A DNA stretch of 60,000 nucleotides from Symsagittifera roscoffensis (lineage: Eukaryota; Xenacoelomorpha; Acoela; Convolutidae), in contig NC_087070.1 of assembly GCF_963678635.1 (NCBI RefSeq), forward strand, positions 43,262,988 through 43,322,987, given 5' to 3'. Position numbers and translations under genes: made by a program. This document shows, in pieces, positions 1 to 11,415 of this stretch. The notes below the pieces were generated by a model that searched no databases, was not told where the DNA came from, and saw only the letters and a program-made list of their open reading frames with translations. Each line of letters opens with the position of its first letter. Positions within the stretch are counted from its first letter, which is position 1.

Positions 1-310
1 CAAAGACACCGTTGGTTTCGATAAAAACTGAAAGAGCGTTTTCTTTTCATCAATCACTGTTGCTATATCAAATTTGGTTTTCAGAGTAAGTTTTTTTCCA
101 ATCAGTGTTTCGAACAGATCACAATCCATTCAGGGAAAACTGAAAAAAAAAATTGTACGTGAGACGACCGGACATCTAATAGACAGACATTTTCTAATGA
201 CCACACTAACAATATAAGTGTTGCGCTCAAATAAGGCAAAGTTTTTTTGCTCAAATTTTCCTGATCAAGGCCTGCTTTATAACAACGCGTTGATTCAAGG
301 TCACAATCTT
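1..310. other. Unique AT-rich flank, no gene seen
   Basis: Non-repetitive AT-rich sequence before the satellite. I see no reading frame of useful length, splice-bounded exon or known repeat here. Confidence 0.6.
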
Positions 311-3300
311 CATGATTTTGTAGAGCAGTTGAGGAATGGATCCTTCATGGATTTGTAGAGCAGTTGAGGAGTGGATCCTTCATGGATTTGTAGAGCAGTT
401 GAGGAGTGGATCCTTCATGGATTTGTAGAGCAGTTGAGGAGTGGATCCTTCATGGATTTGTAGAGCAGTTGAGGAATGGATCCTTCATGGATTTGTAGAG
501 CAGTTGAGGAGTGGATCCTTCATGGATTTGTAGAGCAGTTGAGGAGTGGATCCTTCATGGATTTGTAGAGCAGTTGAGGAATGGATCCTTCATGGATTTG
601 TAGAGCAGTTGAGGAGTGGATCCTTCATGGATTTGTAGAGCAGTTGAGGAATGGATCCTTCATGGATTTGTAGAGCAGTTGAGGAGTGGATCCTTCATGG
701 ATTTGTAGAGCAGTTGAGGAGTGGATCCTTCATGGATTTGTAGAGCAGTTGAGGAATGGATCCTTCATGGATTTGTAGAGCAGTTGAGGAGTGGATCCTT
801 CATGGATTTGTAGAGCAGTTGAGGAGTGGATCCTTCATGGATTTGTAGAGCAGTTGAGGAATGGATCCTTCATGGATTTGTAGAGCAGTTGAGGAGTGGA
901 TCCTTCATGGATTTGTAGAGCAGTTGAGGAGTGGATCCTTCATGGATTTGTAGAGCAGTTGAGGAGTGGATCCTTCATGGATTTGTAGAGCAGTTGAGGA
1001 GTGGATCCTTCATGGATTTGTAGAGCAGTTGAGGAGTGGATCCTTCATGGATTTGTAGAGCAGTTGAGGAGTGGATCCTTCATGGATTTGTAGAGCAGTT
1101 GAGGAGTGGATCCTTCATGGATTTGTAGAGCAGTTGAGGAGTGGATCCTTCATGGATTTGTAGAGCAGTTGAGGAGTGGATCCTTCATGGATTTGTAGAG
1201 CAGTTGAGGAGTGGATCCTTCATGGATTTGTAGAGCAGTTGAGGAATGGATCCTTCATGGATTTGTAGAGCAGTTGAGGAGTGGATCCTTCATGGATTTG
1301 TAGAGCAGTTGAGGAGTGGATCCTTCATGGATTTGTAGAGCAGTTGAGGAGTGGATCCTTCATGGATTTGTAGAGCAGTTGAGGAGTGGATCCTTCATGG
1401 ATTTGTAGAGCAGTTGAGGAGTGGATCCTTCATGGATTTGTAGAGCAGTTGAGGAGTGGATCCTTCATGGATTTGTAGAGCAGTTGAGGAGTGGATCCTT
1501 CATGGATTTGTAGAGCAGTTGAGGAGTGGATCCTTCATGGATTTGTAGAGCAGTTGAGGAGTGGATCCTTCATGGATTTGTAGAGCAGTTGAGGAGTGGA
1601 TCCTTCATGGATTTGTAGAGCAGTTGAGGAGTGGATCCTTCATGGATTTGTAGAGCAGTTGAGGAGTGGATCCTTCATGGATTTGTAGAGCAGTTGAGGA
1701 GTGGATCCTTCATGGATTTGTAGAGCAGTTGAGGAGTGGATCCTTCATGGATTTGTAGAGCAGTTGAGGAGTGGATCCTTCATGGATTTGTAGAGCAGTT
1801 GAGGAATGGATCCTTCATGGATTTGTAGAGCAGTTGAGGAGTGGATCCTTCATGGATTTGTAGAGCAGTTGAGGAATGGATCCTTCATGGATTTGTAGAG
1901 CAGTTGAGGAGTGGATCCTTCATGGATTTGTAGAGCAGTTGAGGAATGGATCCTTCATGGATTTGTAGAGCAGTTGAGGAGTGGATCCTTCATGGATTTG
2001 TAGAGCAGTTGAGGAGTGGATCCTTCATGGATTTGTAGAGCAGTTGAGGAGTGGATCCTTCATGGATTTGTAGAGCAGTTGAGGAGTGGATCCTTCATGG
2101 ATTTGTAGAGCAGTTGAGGAGTGGATCCTTCATGGATTTGTAGAGCAGTTGAGGAGTGGATCCTTCATGGATTTGTAGAGCAGTTGAGGAGTGGATCCTT
2201 CATGGATTTGTAGAGCAGTTGAGGAGTGGATCCTTCATGGATTTGTAGAGCAGTTGAGGAGTGGATCCTTCATGGATTTGTAGAGCAGTTGAGGAGTGGA
2301 TCCTTCATGGATTTGTAGAGCAGTTGAGGAGTGGATCCTTCATGGATTTGTAGAGCAGTTGAGGAGTGGATCCTTCATGGATTTGTAGAGCAGTTGAGGA
2401 GTGGATCCTTCATGGATTTGTAGAGCAGTTGAGGAGTGGATCCTTCATGGATTTGTAGAGCAGTTGAGGAGTGGATCCTTCATGATTTTGTAGAGCAGTT
2501 GAGGAGTGGATCCTTCATGGATTTGTAGAGCAGTTGAGGAGTGGATCCTTCATGGATTTGTAGAGCAGTTGAGGAGTGGATCCTTCATGGATTTGTAGAG
2601 CAGTTGAGGAATGGATCCTTCATGGATTTGTAGAGCAGTTGAGGAATGGATCCTTCATGGATTTGTAGAGCAGTTGAGGAGTGGATCCTTCATGGATTTG
2701 TAGAGCAGTTGAGGAGTGGATCCTTCATGATTTTGTAGAGCAGTTGAGGAATGGATCCTTCATGGATTTGTAGAGCAGTTGAGGAGTGGATCCTTCATGG
2801 ATTTGTAGAGCAGTTGAGGAGTGGATCCTTCATGGATTTGTAGAGCAGTTGAGGAGTGGATCCTTCATGGATTTGTAGAGCAGTTGAGGAGTGGATCCTT
2901 CATGGATTTGTAGAGCAGTTGAGGAGTGGATCCTTCATGGATTTGTAGAGCAGTTGAGGAGTGGATCCTTCATGGATTTGTAGAGCAGTTGAGGAGTGGA
3001 TCCTTCATGGATTTGTAGAGCAGTTGAGGAGTGGATCCTTCATGGATTTGTAGAGCAGTTGAGGAGTGGATCCTTCATGGATTTGTAGAGCAGTTGAGGA
3101 GTGGATCCTTCATGGATTTGTAGAGCAGTTGAGGAGTGGATCCTTCATGGATTTGTAGAGCAGTTGAGGAGTGGATCCTTCATGGATTTGTAGAGCAGTT
3201 GAGGAGTGGATCCTTCATGGATTTGTAGAGCAGTTGAGGAGTGGATCCTTCATGATTTTGTAGAGCAGTTGAGGAGTGGATCCTTCATGGATTTGTAGAG

Positions 3301-6300
3301 CAGTTGAGGAGTGGATCCTTCATGGATTTGTAGAGCAGTTGAGGAGTGGATCCTTCATGGATTTGAAGAGCAGTTGAGGAATGGATCCTTCATGGATTTG
3401 TAGAGCAGTTGAGGAATGGATCCTTCATGGATTTGTAGAGCAGTTGAGGAGTGGATCCTTCATGGATTTGTAGAGCAGTTGAGGAGTGGATCCTTCATGA
3501 TTTTGTAGAGCAGTTGAGGAATGGATCCTTCATGGATTTGTAGAGCAGTTGAGGAGTGGATCCTTCATGGATTTGTAGAGCAGTTGAGGAGTGGATCCTT
3601 CATGGATTTGTAGAGCAGTTGAGGAGTGGATCCTTCATGGATTTGTAGAGCAGTTGAGGAGTGGATCCTTCATGGATTTGTAGAGCAGTTGAGGAGTGGA
3701 TCCTTCATGGATTTGTAGAGCAGTTGAGGAGTGGATCCTTCATGGATTTGTAGAGCAGTTGAGGAGTGGATCCTTCATGGATTTGTAGAGCAGTTGAGGA
3801 GTGGATCCTTCATGGATTTGTAGAGCAGTTGAGGAGTGGATCCTTCATGGATTTGTAGAGCAGTTGAGGAGTGGATCCTTCATGGATTTGTAGAGCAGTT
3901 GAGGAGTGGATCCTTCATGGATTTGTAGAGCAGTTGAGGAGTGGATCCTTCATGGATTTGTAGAGCAGTTGAGGAGTGGATCCTTCATGATTTTGTAGAG
4001 CAGTTGAGGAGTGGATCCTTCATGGATTTGTAGAGCAGTTGAGGAGTGGGTCCTTCATGGATTTGTAGAGCAGTTGGGGAGTGGATCCTTCATGGATTTG
4101 TAGAGCAGTTGAGGAATGGATCCTTCATGGATTTGTAGAGCAGTTGAGGAATGGATCCTTCATGGATTTGTAGAGCAGTTGAGGAGTGGATCCTTCATGG
4201 ATTTGTAGAGCAGTTGAGGAGTGGATCCTTCATGATTTTGTAGAGCAGTTGAGGAATGGATCCTTCATGGATTTGTAGAGCAGTTGAGGAGTGGATCCTT
4301 CATGATTTTGTAGAGCAGTTGAGGAATGGATCCTTCATGGATTTGTAGAGCAGTTGAGGAGTGGATCCTTCATGGATTTGTAGAGCAGTTGAGGAATGGA
4401 TCCTTCATGGATTTGTAGAGCAGTTGAGGAGTGGATCCTTCATGGATTTGTAGAGCAGTTGAGGAATGGATCCTTCATGGATTTGTAGAGCAGTTGAGGA
4501 ATGGATCCTTCATGGATTTGTAGAGCAGTTGAGGAGTGGATCCTTCATGGATTTGTAGAGCAGTTGAGGAATGGATCCTTCATGATTTTGTAGAGCAGTT
4601 GAGGAATGGATCCTTCATGGATTTGTAGAGCAGTTGAGGAGTGGATCCTTCATGGATTTGTAGAGCAATTGAGGAGTGGATCCTTCATGGATTTGTAGAG
4701 CAGTTGAGGAGTGGATCCTTCATGGATTTGTAGAGCAGTTGAGGAATGGATCCTTCATGGATTTGTAGAGCAGTTGAGGAGTGGATCCTTCATGGATTTG
4801 TAGAGCAGTTGAGGAATGGATCCTTCATGGATTTGTAGAGCAGTTGAGGAGTGGATCCTTCATGGATTTGTAGAGCAGTTGAGGAGTGGATCCTTCATGG
4901 ATTTGTAGAGCAGTTGAGGAGTGGATCCTTCATGGATTTGTAGAGCAGTTGAGGAGTGGATCCTTCATGGATTTGTAGAGCAGTTGAGGAATGGATCCTT
5001 CATGGATTTGTAGAGCAGTTGAGGAGTGGATCCTTCATGGATTTGTAGAGCAGTTGAGGAGTGGATCCTTCATGGATTTGTAGAGCAGTTGAGGAATGGA
5101 TCCTTCATGGATTTGTAGAGCAGTTGAGGAATGGATCCTTCATGGATTTGTAGAGCAGTTGAGGAGTGGATCCTTCATGGATTTGTAGAGCAGTTGAGGA
5201 GTGGATCCTTCATGGATTTGTAGAGCAGTTGAGGAGTGGATCCTTCATGGATTTGTAGAGCAGTTGAGGAGTGGATCCTTCATGGATTTGTAGAGCAGTT
5301 GAGGAGTGGATCCTTCATGGATTTGTAGAGCAGTTGAGGAATGGATCCTTCATGGATTTGTAGAGCAGTTGAGGAGTGGATCCTTCATGGATTTGTAGAG
5401 CAGTTGAGGAGTGGATCCTTCATGGATTTGTAGAGCAGTTGAGGAATGGATCCTTCATGGATTTGTAGAGCAGTTGAGGAGTGGATCCTTCATGGATTTG
5501 TAGAGCAGTTGAGGAGTGGATCCTTCATGGATTTGTAGAGCAGTTGAGGAGTGGATCCTTCATGGATTTGTAGAGCAGTTGAGGAGTGGATCCTTCATGG
5601 ATTTGTAGAGCAGTTGAGGAATGGATCCTTCATGGATTTGTAGAGCAGTTGAGGAATGGATCCTTCATGGATTTGTAGAGCAGTTGAGGAGTGGATCCTT
5701 CATGGATTTGTAGAGCAGTTGAGGAGTGGATCCTTCATGGATTTGTAGAGCTGTTGAGGAGTGGATCCTTCATGGATTTGTAGAGCAGTTGAGGAGTGGA
5801 TCCTTCATGGGTTTGTAGAGCAGTTGAGGAGTGGATCCTTCATGGATTTGTAGAGCAGTTGAGGAATGGATCCTTCATGGATTTGTAGAGCAGTTGAGGA
5901 GTGGATCCTTCATGGATTTGTAGAGCAGTTGAGGAGTGGATCCTTCATGGATTTGTAGAGCAGTTGAGGAATGGATCCTTCATGGATTTGTAGAGCAGTT
6001 GAGGAGTGGATCCTTCATGGATTTGTAGAGCAGTTGAGGAGTGGATCCTTCATGGATTTGTAGAGCAGTTGAGGAATGGATCCTTCATGGATTTGTAGAG
6101 CAGTTGAGGAATGGATCCTTCATGGATTTGTAGAGCAGTTGAGGAGTGGATCCTTCATGGATTTGAGGAGCAGTTGAGGAGTGGATCCTTCATGGATTTG
6201 TAGAGCAGTTGAGGAATGGATCCTTCATGGATTTGTAGAGCAGTTGAGGAGTGGATCCTTCATGGATTTGTAGAGCAGTTGAGGAGTGGATCCTTCATGG

Positions 6301-6315
6301 ATTTGTAGAGCAGTT
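311..6315. repeat. 35-bp satellite, about 171 tandem copies
   Basis: A 35-bp unit repeats almost without indels from 311 to the gap at 6316. Every unit carries the palindrome GGATCC followed by TTCATGGATTTGTAGAGCAG. Units differ mainly at two places: A or G in GAGGA(A/G)TGG, and a rarer CATGATTTTG in place of CATGGATTTG. The rare form occurs at 311, 2481, 2726, 3251, 3496, 3986, 4231, 4301 and 4581, which reveals higher-order structure. The array carries in-frame stops and no gene. It ends inside the gap, so its true length is unknown. Confidence 0.97.
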
Positions 6316-6515
6316 NNNNNNNNNNNNNNNNNNNNNNNNNNNNNNNNNNNNNNNNNNNNNNNNNNNNNNNNNNNNNNNNNNNNNNNNNNNNNNNNNNNNN
6401 NNNNNNNNNNNNNNNNNNNNNNNNNNNNNNNNNNNNNNNNNNNNNNNNNNNNNNNNNNNNNNNNNNNNNNNNNNNNNNNNNNNNNNNNNNNNNNNNNNNN
6501 NNNNNNNNNNNNNNN
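6316..6515. other. Assembly gap (200 N)
   Basis: Exactly 200 N. The satellite enters from the left and does not emerge on the right, so the gap probably hides an unresolved length of satellite. Confidence 0.99.
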
Positions 6516-6680
6516 GATCTTGTAAGCTCGTGTTTCGTTAACTGTTTATGCCTACTATTTTGGAAGTTATTGAAAAATATATATATACTTTTTGTGATTC
6601 TTCATTATGATGATGGAGAAATCTATAGCTTCTTTGTGCAAAATTAAAGGCAAAGTTTCAGAGGATAATACCAGGATAGC
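6516..6680. other. Flank left of Gypsy-1
   Basis: Short unique stretch that ends in the left target duplication ATAGC (6676-6680). Before Gypsy-1 inserted it was continuous with 13672 onward. It may therefore be the 3' end of the putative minus-strand terminal exon described at 13667-13803. Confidence 0.5.
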
Positions 6681-7020
6681 TGTTATCCGTACGGATATAC
6701 TGGATATCCATTAGAACTCAGTGTAGCTAAAACACGTTACATAGATTGGTTATAGTTCTAATCTTCAACTATACCCACTTATATAAACGTAATCATATAG
6801 ATGTCTGATCTAAATTAAGTACCTATTAAAACTAACACCATATTCAATAGTTATTTATGAGTCTTTGTCGCTCTCATGATTTCGAGGTCAGATTCGAATC
6901 AGGCATAACTTTACCGATTGAAGTTAAGTTGATAACTAAATCTTCTTGTTTCCTATTTCTTTTACACAGTATGTCTCAAATCATATCTAACCGATATACA
7001 CAGAATCCGTGGGTATAACA
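6681..7020 (+). repeat. Gypsy-1 5' LTR
   Basis: 340-bp LTR with TG...CA ends. It starts with a 12-bp palindrome ATCCGTACGGAT and contains a TATA-like box. It aligns over its whole length to 13328-13666 with about 6 percent differences including a 1-bp indel. Confidence 0.95.
6779..6786 (+). promoter_or_regulatory. TATA-like box in the 5' LTR
   Basis: TATATAAA about 100 bp into the 5' LTR. The 3' LTR has TATGTAAA at the same place, so one copy has mutated. It is the likely core promoter element; function is inferred from position only. Confidence 0.5.
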
Positions 7021-7037
7021 TGGCGCAACCAGCACTC
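7021..7037 (+). other. Primer binding site of Gypsy-1
   Basis: TGGCGCAACC... follows the LTR end CA with no spacer. TGGCGC is a common start for tRNA primer sites in Gypsy elements. The exact tRNA cannot be assigned without a tRNA set. Confidence 0.75.
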
Positions 7038-8100
7038 ACAAAAAACCCACTGGGTATCGCTCCATTCTGGCAGAAAGCCTCGGGGGAAACCCCCAACCGA
7101 GTGGGAGAAATGGAATCAGCAGCTCTATTTAGGAATCGTCGGAAAAGACGGAATAAATCTACAAAAACTATTACGAGATCCACCCGCAGTACGAAAACCT
7201 CAAGAACCTGGTTATGAACTCCCAATCACAATCTAGAGACCGAAACATACGCAACCAAACCAAGAGAAAAAGATCCAGTGGGATAATCAGTGTGCTCAAT
7301 TGGATAACTTGGGACCCACCGTGGACTAATTCCATGGGAGGAAGCCGACATAAAAGTCCGAAGCTATATTCACTTAAGCCTCGGAAACGAAGGACAAAGA
7401 CGTCTCAGTCAACATTACCCAGATTTAAAAACACAAGAAACATCAACAAGGGCATTTTGGAATAGATAAGAGCATCTCTTCATCAAAGACTGCAACGTTA
7501 CGTTCGATAGATACGAAGCGTTCACAAGAAAGCAGAACAAGACGGAAACGTTAGAGCAGTTCCACTGTGGCCTCACGGAACTTGTCATTAAAGGAAACTT
7601 CAAATGTCCCAATTGCAATGCAAACACTTTGGAGACCAAAATTAAGCGGGATCTATTCACAGCAAAAATGAAGAATGATGAGGTACAAAAGGACCTACTG
7701 GCCGAGACGAAATCCCCCGCATAGGCATTCGAATATGCAATACGCAGAGAGAAAGGTTTGGAAAACCAGCTCCCAATACGCAAGCAAGGATCATCAACAA
7801 TTTCTTCTCAGCAAACAGGCGTAAAGTCCGAACCAGTTGGGTTCATTCAGAGACGAGGAGGGGAATCATATCGCAATAGTAGACGGGGGAACAGAGGTCA
7901 AGGGCAACCGCAGCGGGGAACTTCACAACGACAAGGCAGCGACAGGCAACAATCTTGTTTTAAGTGCGGTAATCCGTTCGGACCCGGACATCTTCAACAA
8001 TAAATAAAATCTGCAATAAATGTACGAAAAGAGGACACTACGCCAGACTCTGTAATTCTTCAAACGTTAATGCAATCAGTGAAGAACAAGATTCCGAACT
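7021..8100 (+). pseudogene. gag: Gypsy-1 gag remnant with two zinc knuckles
   Basis: Gag forms the particle and binds the element's RNA. Coding similarity is spread over all three frames and is broken by several stops and shifts. Early on there is a Trp-rich stretch (WEKWNQQLYLGIVGKDGI, 7102-7200 region). In the middle is a charged helical region running to about 7750. At the end are two nucleocapsid-type knuckles: CFKCGNPFGPGH (from 7956) and, after a stop and frame change, CNKCTKRGHYARLC (8012-8052). Because the second knuckle is offset in frame, no intact nucleocapsid can be made. An ATG overlaps the LTR/PBS border at 7020. Confidence 0.8.
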
Positions 8101-8104
8101 AAAT

Positions 8105-8650
8105 TTGCAGGACACAGATAAAACAGCGTACGTCGACTATCTCCAGGCCGGGGATGTCGTTCTGGGATGGGAATTCATCCATCCAGATGATAACAGCGTA
8201 AGCGCAGTGAGCTTCCAAGAAGAAACGGCAGACAAACTAAAGGCGGACGACTTGAAAGAACACTTCATTCGAGTAAAGATAGGGGACAATGATATTGTCT
8301 TCATTGCGGACACAGGGTCTCCAACGTCATTTGTAAAGAATAACACAGCCGCTACACTACAGAATACAGTGACGAATACCAGACGCATTCTGTTGAATCA
8401 AGATGACGCTGCAAATAGAATGGTATGCTATAATGGCTACAAAATTCCTACGCTCGGCACGCTGATTACCCCAATAGAATCAGGAGTGTGGACAATCAAT
8501 ACCGCCCCATATATTGTGGTTGACAATAAACGGGCAAATATCCTGGGAAGAAATCGCCTACCGCAACTAGGCATACATCTTCACCAAGAAAAACCAACTG
8601 GTAAGTCAATCAATTATATAGACCAATTGGGTCAAATCAACATACCCGGG
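8105..8650 (+). pseudogene. pol: Gypsy-1 aspartic protease region of pol
   Basis: Retropepsin-like domain that would cut the polyprotein. The catalytic motif DTGSPTSFV is at about 8309-8335 and the C-terminal ILGRNRLPQLGI at about 8540-8575; the latter fits the conserved ILG segment of retroviral-type proteases. The frame is open from 8105 to 8794, so the protease alone may be intact, but it no longer continues in frame into RT. It belongs to a broken polyprotein. Confidence 0.8.
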
Positions 8651-8651
8651 G

Positions 8652-9190
8652 TTGTGTACACGCATCGGACGTTCAAAAAACCACATGGTTCACACAAAGT
8701 TTCTGAACGATTTCAAGGCGCTAAAACAAAAAGGACGCAAAATTCCGATACATATTCAGAAAAAAGTCGAACAAGAAATCAAATCTTTAATTGATCAAGG
8801 CCATATTGTGAAACTTGATAGCTGTAGCGACAAAAAGTTCATTAGTCCAATTGTAATAACTGTAAAGAAAGATCATACAATAAAACTAGCAATGGACTCA
8901 AAACAAATTAACAAAGCGATACTTAAAAACAAGTATCAAATGCCGAACATCGACGTACTCTTGGACAACATAGCTCAATCAGCTCAAGAATGTAATGGAA
9001 AACCAGGGACAACATATTTTGCCACTATTGACCTTCGCTATGCCTACAGTCAACTGAAATTGGATGGTACAACTAAAACGCAGTGTAATTTTAGTATAAT
9101 TAGCGGGCAAGCAACCGTTACCTATCAATTTCAAACTGGATTCTACGGGCTCACGGATACCAAATCTGGCCCAATTGTGTGCACCATTGC
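8652..9190 (+). pseudogene. pol: Gypsy-1 reverse transcriptase, palm deleted
   Basis: N-terminal RT fingers and part of the palm are readable: SPIVITVKKD, then AMDSKQINKAI, YQMPNIDVLLDNI, and the first catalytic Asp in FATIDLRYAYSQL (9022-9050), followed by TGFYGLTD. Just after this (about 9155-9170) the sequence jumps to LCAPLRPLL, a segment normally found at the RT/RNase H border. The YxDD loop, the remaining palm and the thumb, on the order of 100 residues or more in family members, are missing and the frame changes. This RT cannot be active. Confidence 0.85.
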
Positions 9191-9723
9191 GACCACTCTT
9201 ATCATCTTCTTCTAACTTCCACTACGTTTGGGAACAAAAACATGATAAGGCATTTAAAACCATCCTTACAGCGGTCCAAAACATCACAGAAAATCGACAT
9301 TTTGTAAATAATCGTACGACAAGAATTGTGTGCGACGCAAGCCGCGATGGCATTGGAGCAGCGCTGGAACAAGAAACTCCAGATGGATGCGCTACGGTGG
9401 CATATGCCTCCAGATTTTTAAATAAGTGCGAAACTAAATATTCAGTAAACGAGTTGGAACTTCTAGCTGCGGTATGGGACATTGATCATCTTAAATATTA
9501 TCTGTATGGCCGCCGCTTTACATTAGTTACTGACCACCAAGCTTTGGTTAGTGCCCTAAACAGCAATAAAAGTAATAAAACATATCAAAGTCGCCTAACT
9601 AGATGGATTGACCGTCTCCTCCCATTTGATTTTGATATAAAACACCTTTCCGGCAGCAAAATGGGCTTAATCGATTATATTTCGCATCACCCGGTGGGGA
9701 AACCACAACCTCCTGCGTATTGA
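9191..9723 (+). pseudogene. pol: Gypsy-1 RNase H domain
   Basis: RNase H of the Gypsy type, which removes RNA from RNA/DNA hybrids. Visible are the connection region (PLRPLLSSSSNFHYVW), the first catalytic Asp in CDASRDGIGAALEQ (from about 9331), the Glu in KYSVNELELLAAVW, the TDHQALVSAL segment and the closing LSGSKMGLIDYISHHP. The frame is open to an in-frame TGA at 9721-9723. The same frame resumes directly after it, so this stop is probably a point mutation. Confidence 0.85.
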
Positions 9724-10336
9724 GACGAACATTTTGTAGTTGCACTTATTGATGATTTCTTTTCTTGCCTTGAATTTCAAGACAGTACTATAGCTAACAT
9801 TGAGATGATCGAAAAGCCACACGGAGTTCAACGCACGTTACAGCTCGACGTGAACGAAAACTTACCTCGTTCAGATTCGCACGCAAATTTAACAGAATTC
9901 ACTGTTAATAGTCCACTTCCGAAAAACGGTCATTCTCTCTCTAATTCAGAAATTTCGAATCAATCCACATTAAACAAAAATCAAAACGAAAAAACTTTCT
10001 ATCGACATCATTCTTATCAGCCTTACTTAGTCACACAATCCAGCATTCCCTTTTACACCAAGGTGAACCGACAATTGCAAACAGGAATGGCGCTACCCCC
10101 GTTCAAACGAATTTTACGAAAATGTCACAGCGGACAGCAAACGACAGTAACCATTCCGCCAACCAACTTTGCATCATTTACCGAGATTCTCGAGGAAAAA
10201 CCCTCTACAACCCTCTCATTCAGCAATGTAATGCACCAAGTGATCCCGCCGGACGACAGGTTTACTTTTAACAAAATTTCAGACCAGTTATGCGAAACAG
10301 AACCCAGACAACCCGGCAGCATGTCAAGCCATCACT
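9724..10336 (+). pseudogene. pol: Gypsy-1 linker between RNase H and integrase
   Basis: Continues the RNase H frame after the TGA for about 200 codons (to 10344) with no domain I recognise. It is Ser/Thr/Asn-rich. Shortly before 10337 the coding frame shifts by one, entering the integrase zinc-binding part. Many Gypsy elements have a tether of this kind here, so I treat it as polyprotein spacer. Confidence 0.55.
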
Positions 10337-11415
10337 ATGGATGAAGAAGACGTACCGCTATTTGGGAAAAATCTCCGAAAAGCACTCGACGTAGATTTTC
10401 TTGCGGCGGTCACGAAACGTGATTGCAATCTTCAACCCCTCATTAATATGGTACGCCAACAAAAGTGGGATCAGATCAAAGCCTGCTACGGACCATATTT
10501 TTACAATGTGCGCGACCGATTGTCCGTCTGTAACAACGTCTTACTCTACGATGACAGAGTAGTAATTCCCAAGCAGTTAAAGCAAATCATCCTAGACTCG
10601 ATCCACTTAACTCATCTGGGACAAGGTGGCATGCTAGAAGCTGCCAAGCACATATGGTATCCATATCTCCATAGAGCTATAGTTACAGCAGCGCAAAATT
10701 GCAAGGAATGTCGCGCCAAAGGTAAGAACCTTCGGGTAAAATCCGGAGAAAACACTTCACTAGCCTAGACGCAGTAGTCGAACCGAATGAGGAAATCCAA
10801 TTGGATTTTGCCGGACCTTTACCGGATGAAAACAATGAAGACGTGCACATTCTAGTTGGGGTAGATCGATTCTCGAGATTCTCATCAGCAAAAGCGGTAG
10901 CAAATAACAAAGCAGACACGATCATTAAATTTATGCAAACGCATATTGTAAATCACGGCGTACCAAGAAATATCCGGTGTGACCAAGCACAAGGTTTTCG
11001 GGCTAAAAAATTTATGATCTATTGTAAAAGCAAAAACATTAAACTGATATTTGCTCCAGTTCAAATTCATCGCTCAATGGGCATGGTAGAAAGACTCATC
11101 AGAACTTTAAAAACTCGCCTCTCTATTATGAACATAGATAAAAATAATGCACCGTATAAACTAGCGTCAGACGCAGCAGAGTTAATCAAGACACTGCGTA
11201 TTACCCCACACGCGACAACAAAAATTACGCCGTTTGAGGCACACTACGGGCGTAAACCAAACACCACCTTAAGTAATAACTGCAAAACACCCAAAATCTC
11301 TAATCTCTCTTGGGAAAACACAAAGCTTTCGTGTTTAGTTGAAAAGATACTCACAAAATCTGCCCTCACACCCGAAGCAATTTGGAATGGGACATTAACA
11401 GTCAGGACGAACTGA
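10337..11415 (+). pseudogene. pol: Gypsy-1 integrase, frameshifted
   Basis: Integrase joins element DNA to the chromosome. The HHCC zinc-binding part is at 10608-10718 (H-X3-H ... CKECRAKGKNL). A one-base shift near 10745 breaks the frame before the catalytic core. The core has all three acidic residues: Asp in QLDFAGPLP (10804-10806), Asp in RCDQAQGF (10981-10983) and Glu in GMVERLIRTLK (11089-11091), giving the expected 35-residue spacing between the last two. Conserved Gly of the usual D-x-G-x-F segment is altered to Ala-Gln. C-terminal sequence continues past 11415 after a further shift. Confidence 0.9.

Noticed and set aside
311-6315. CRISPR-like array of short repeats
   Set aside because: There are no unique spacers; the unit is a contiguous 35-bp tandem repeat in a eukaryotic sequence.
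6251-6541. Reading frame crossing the N gap
   Set aside because: It consists of satellite sequence and Ns only.
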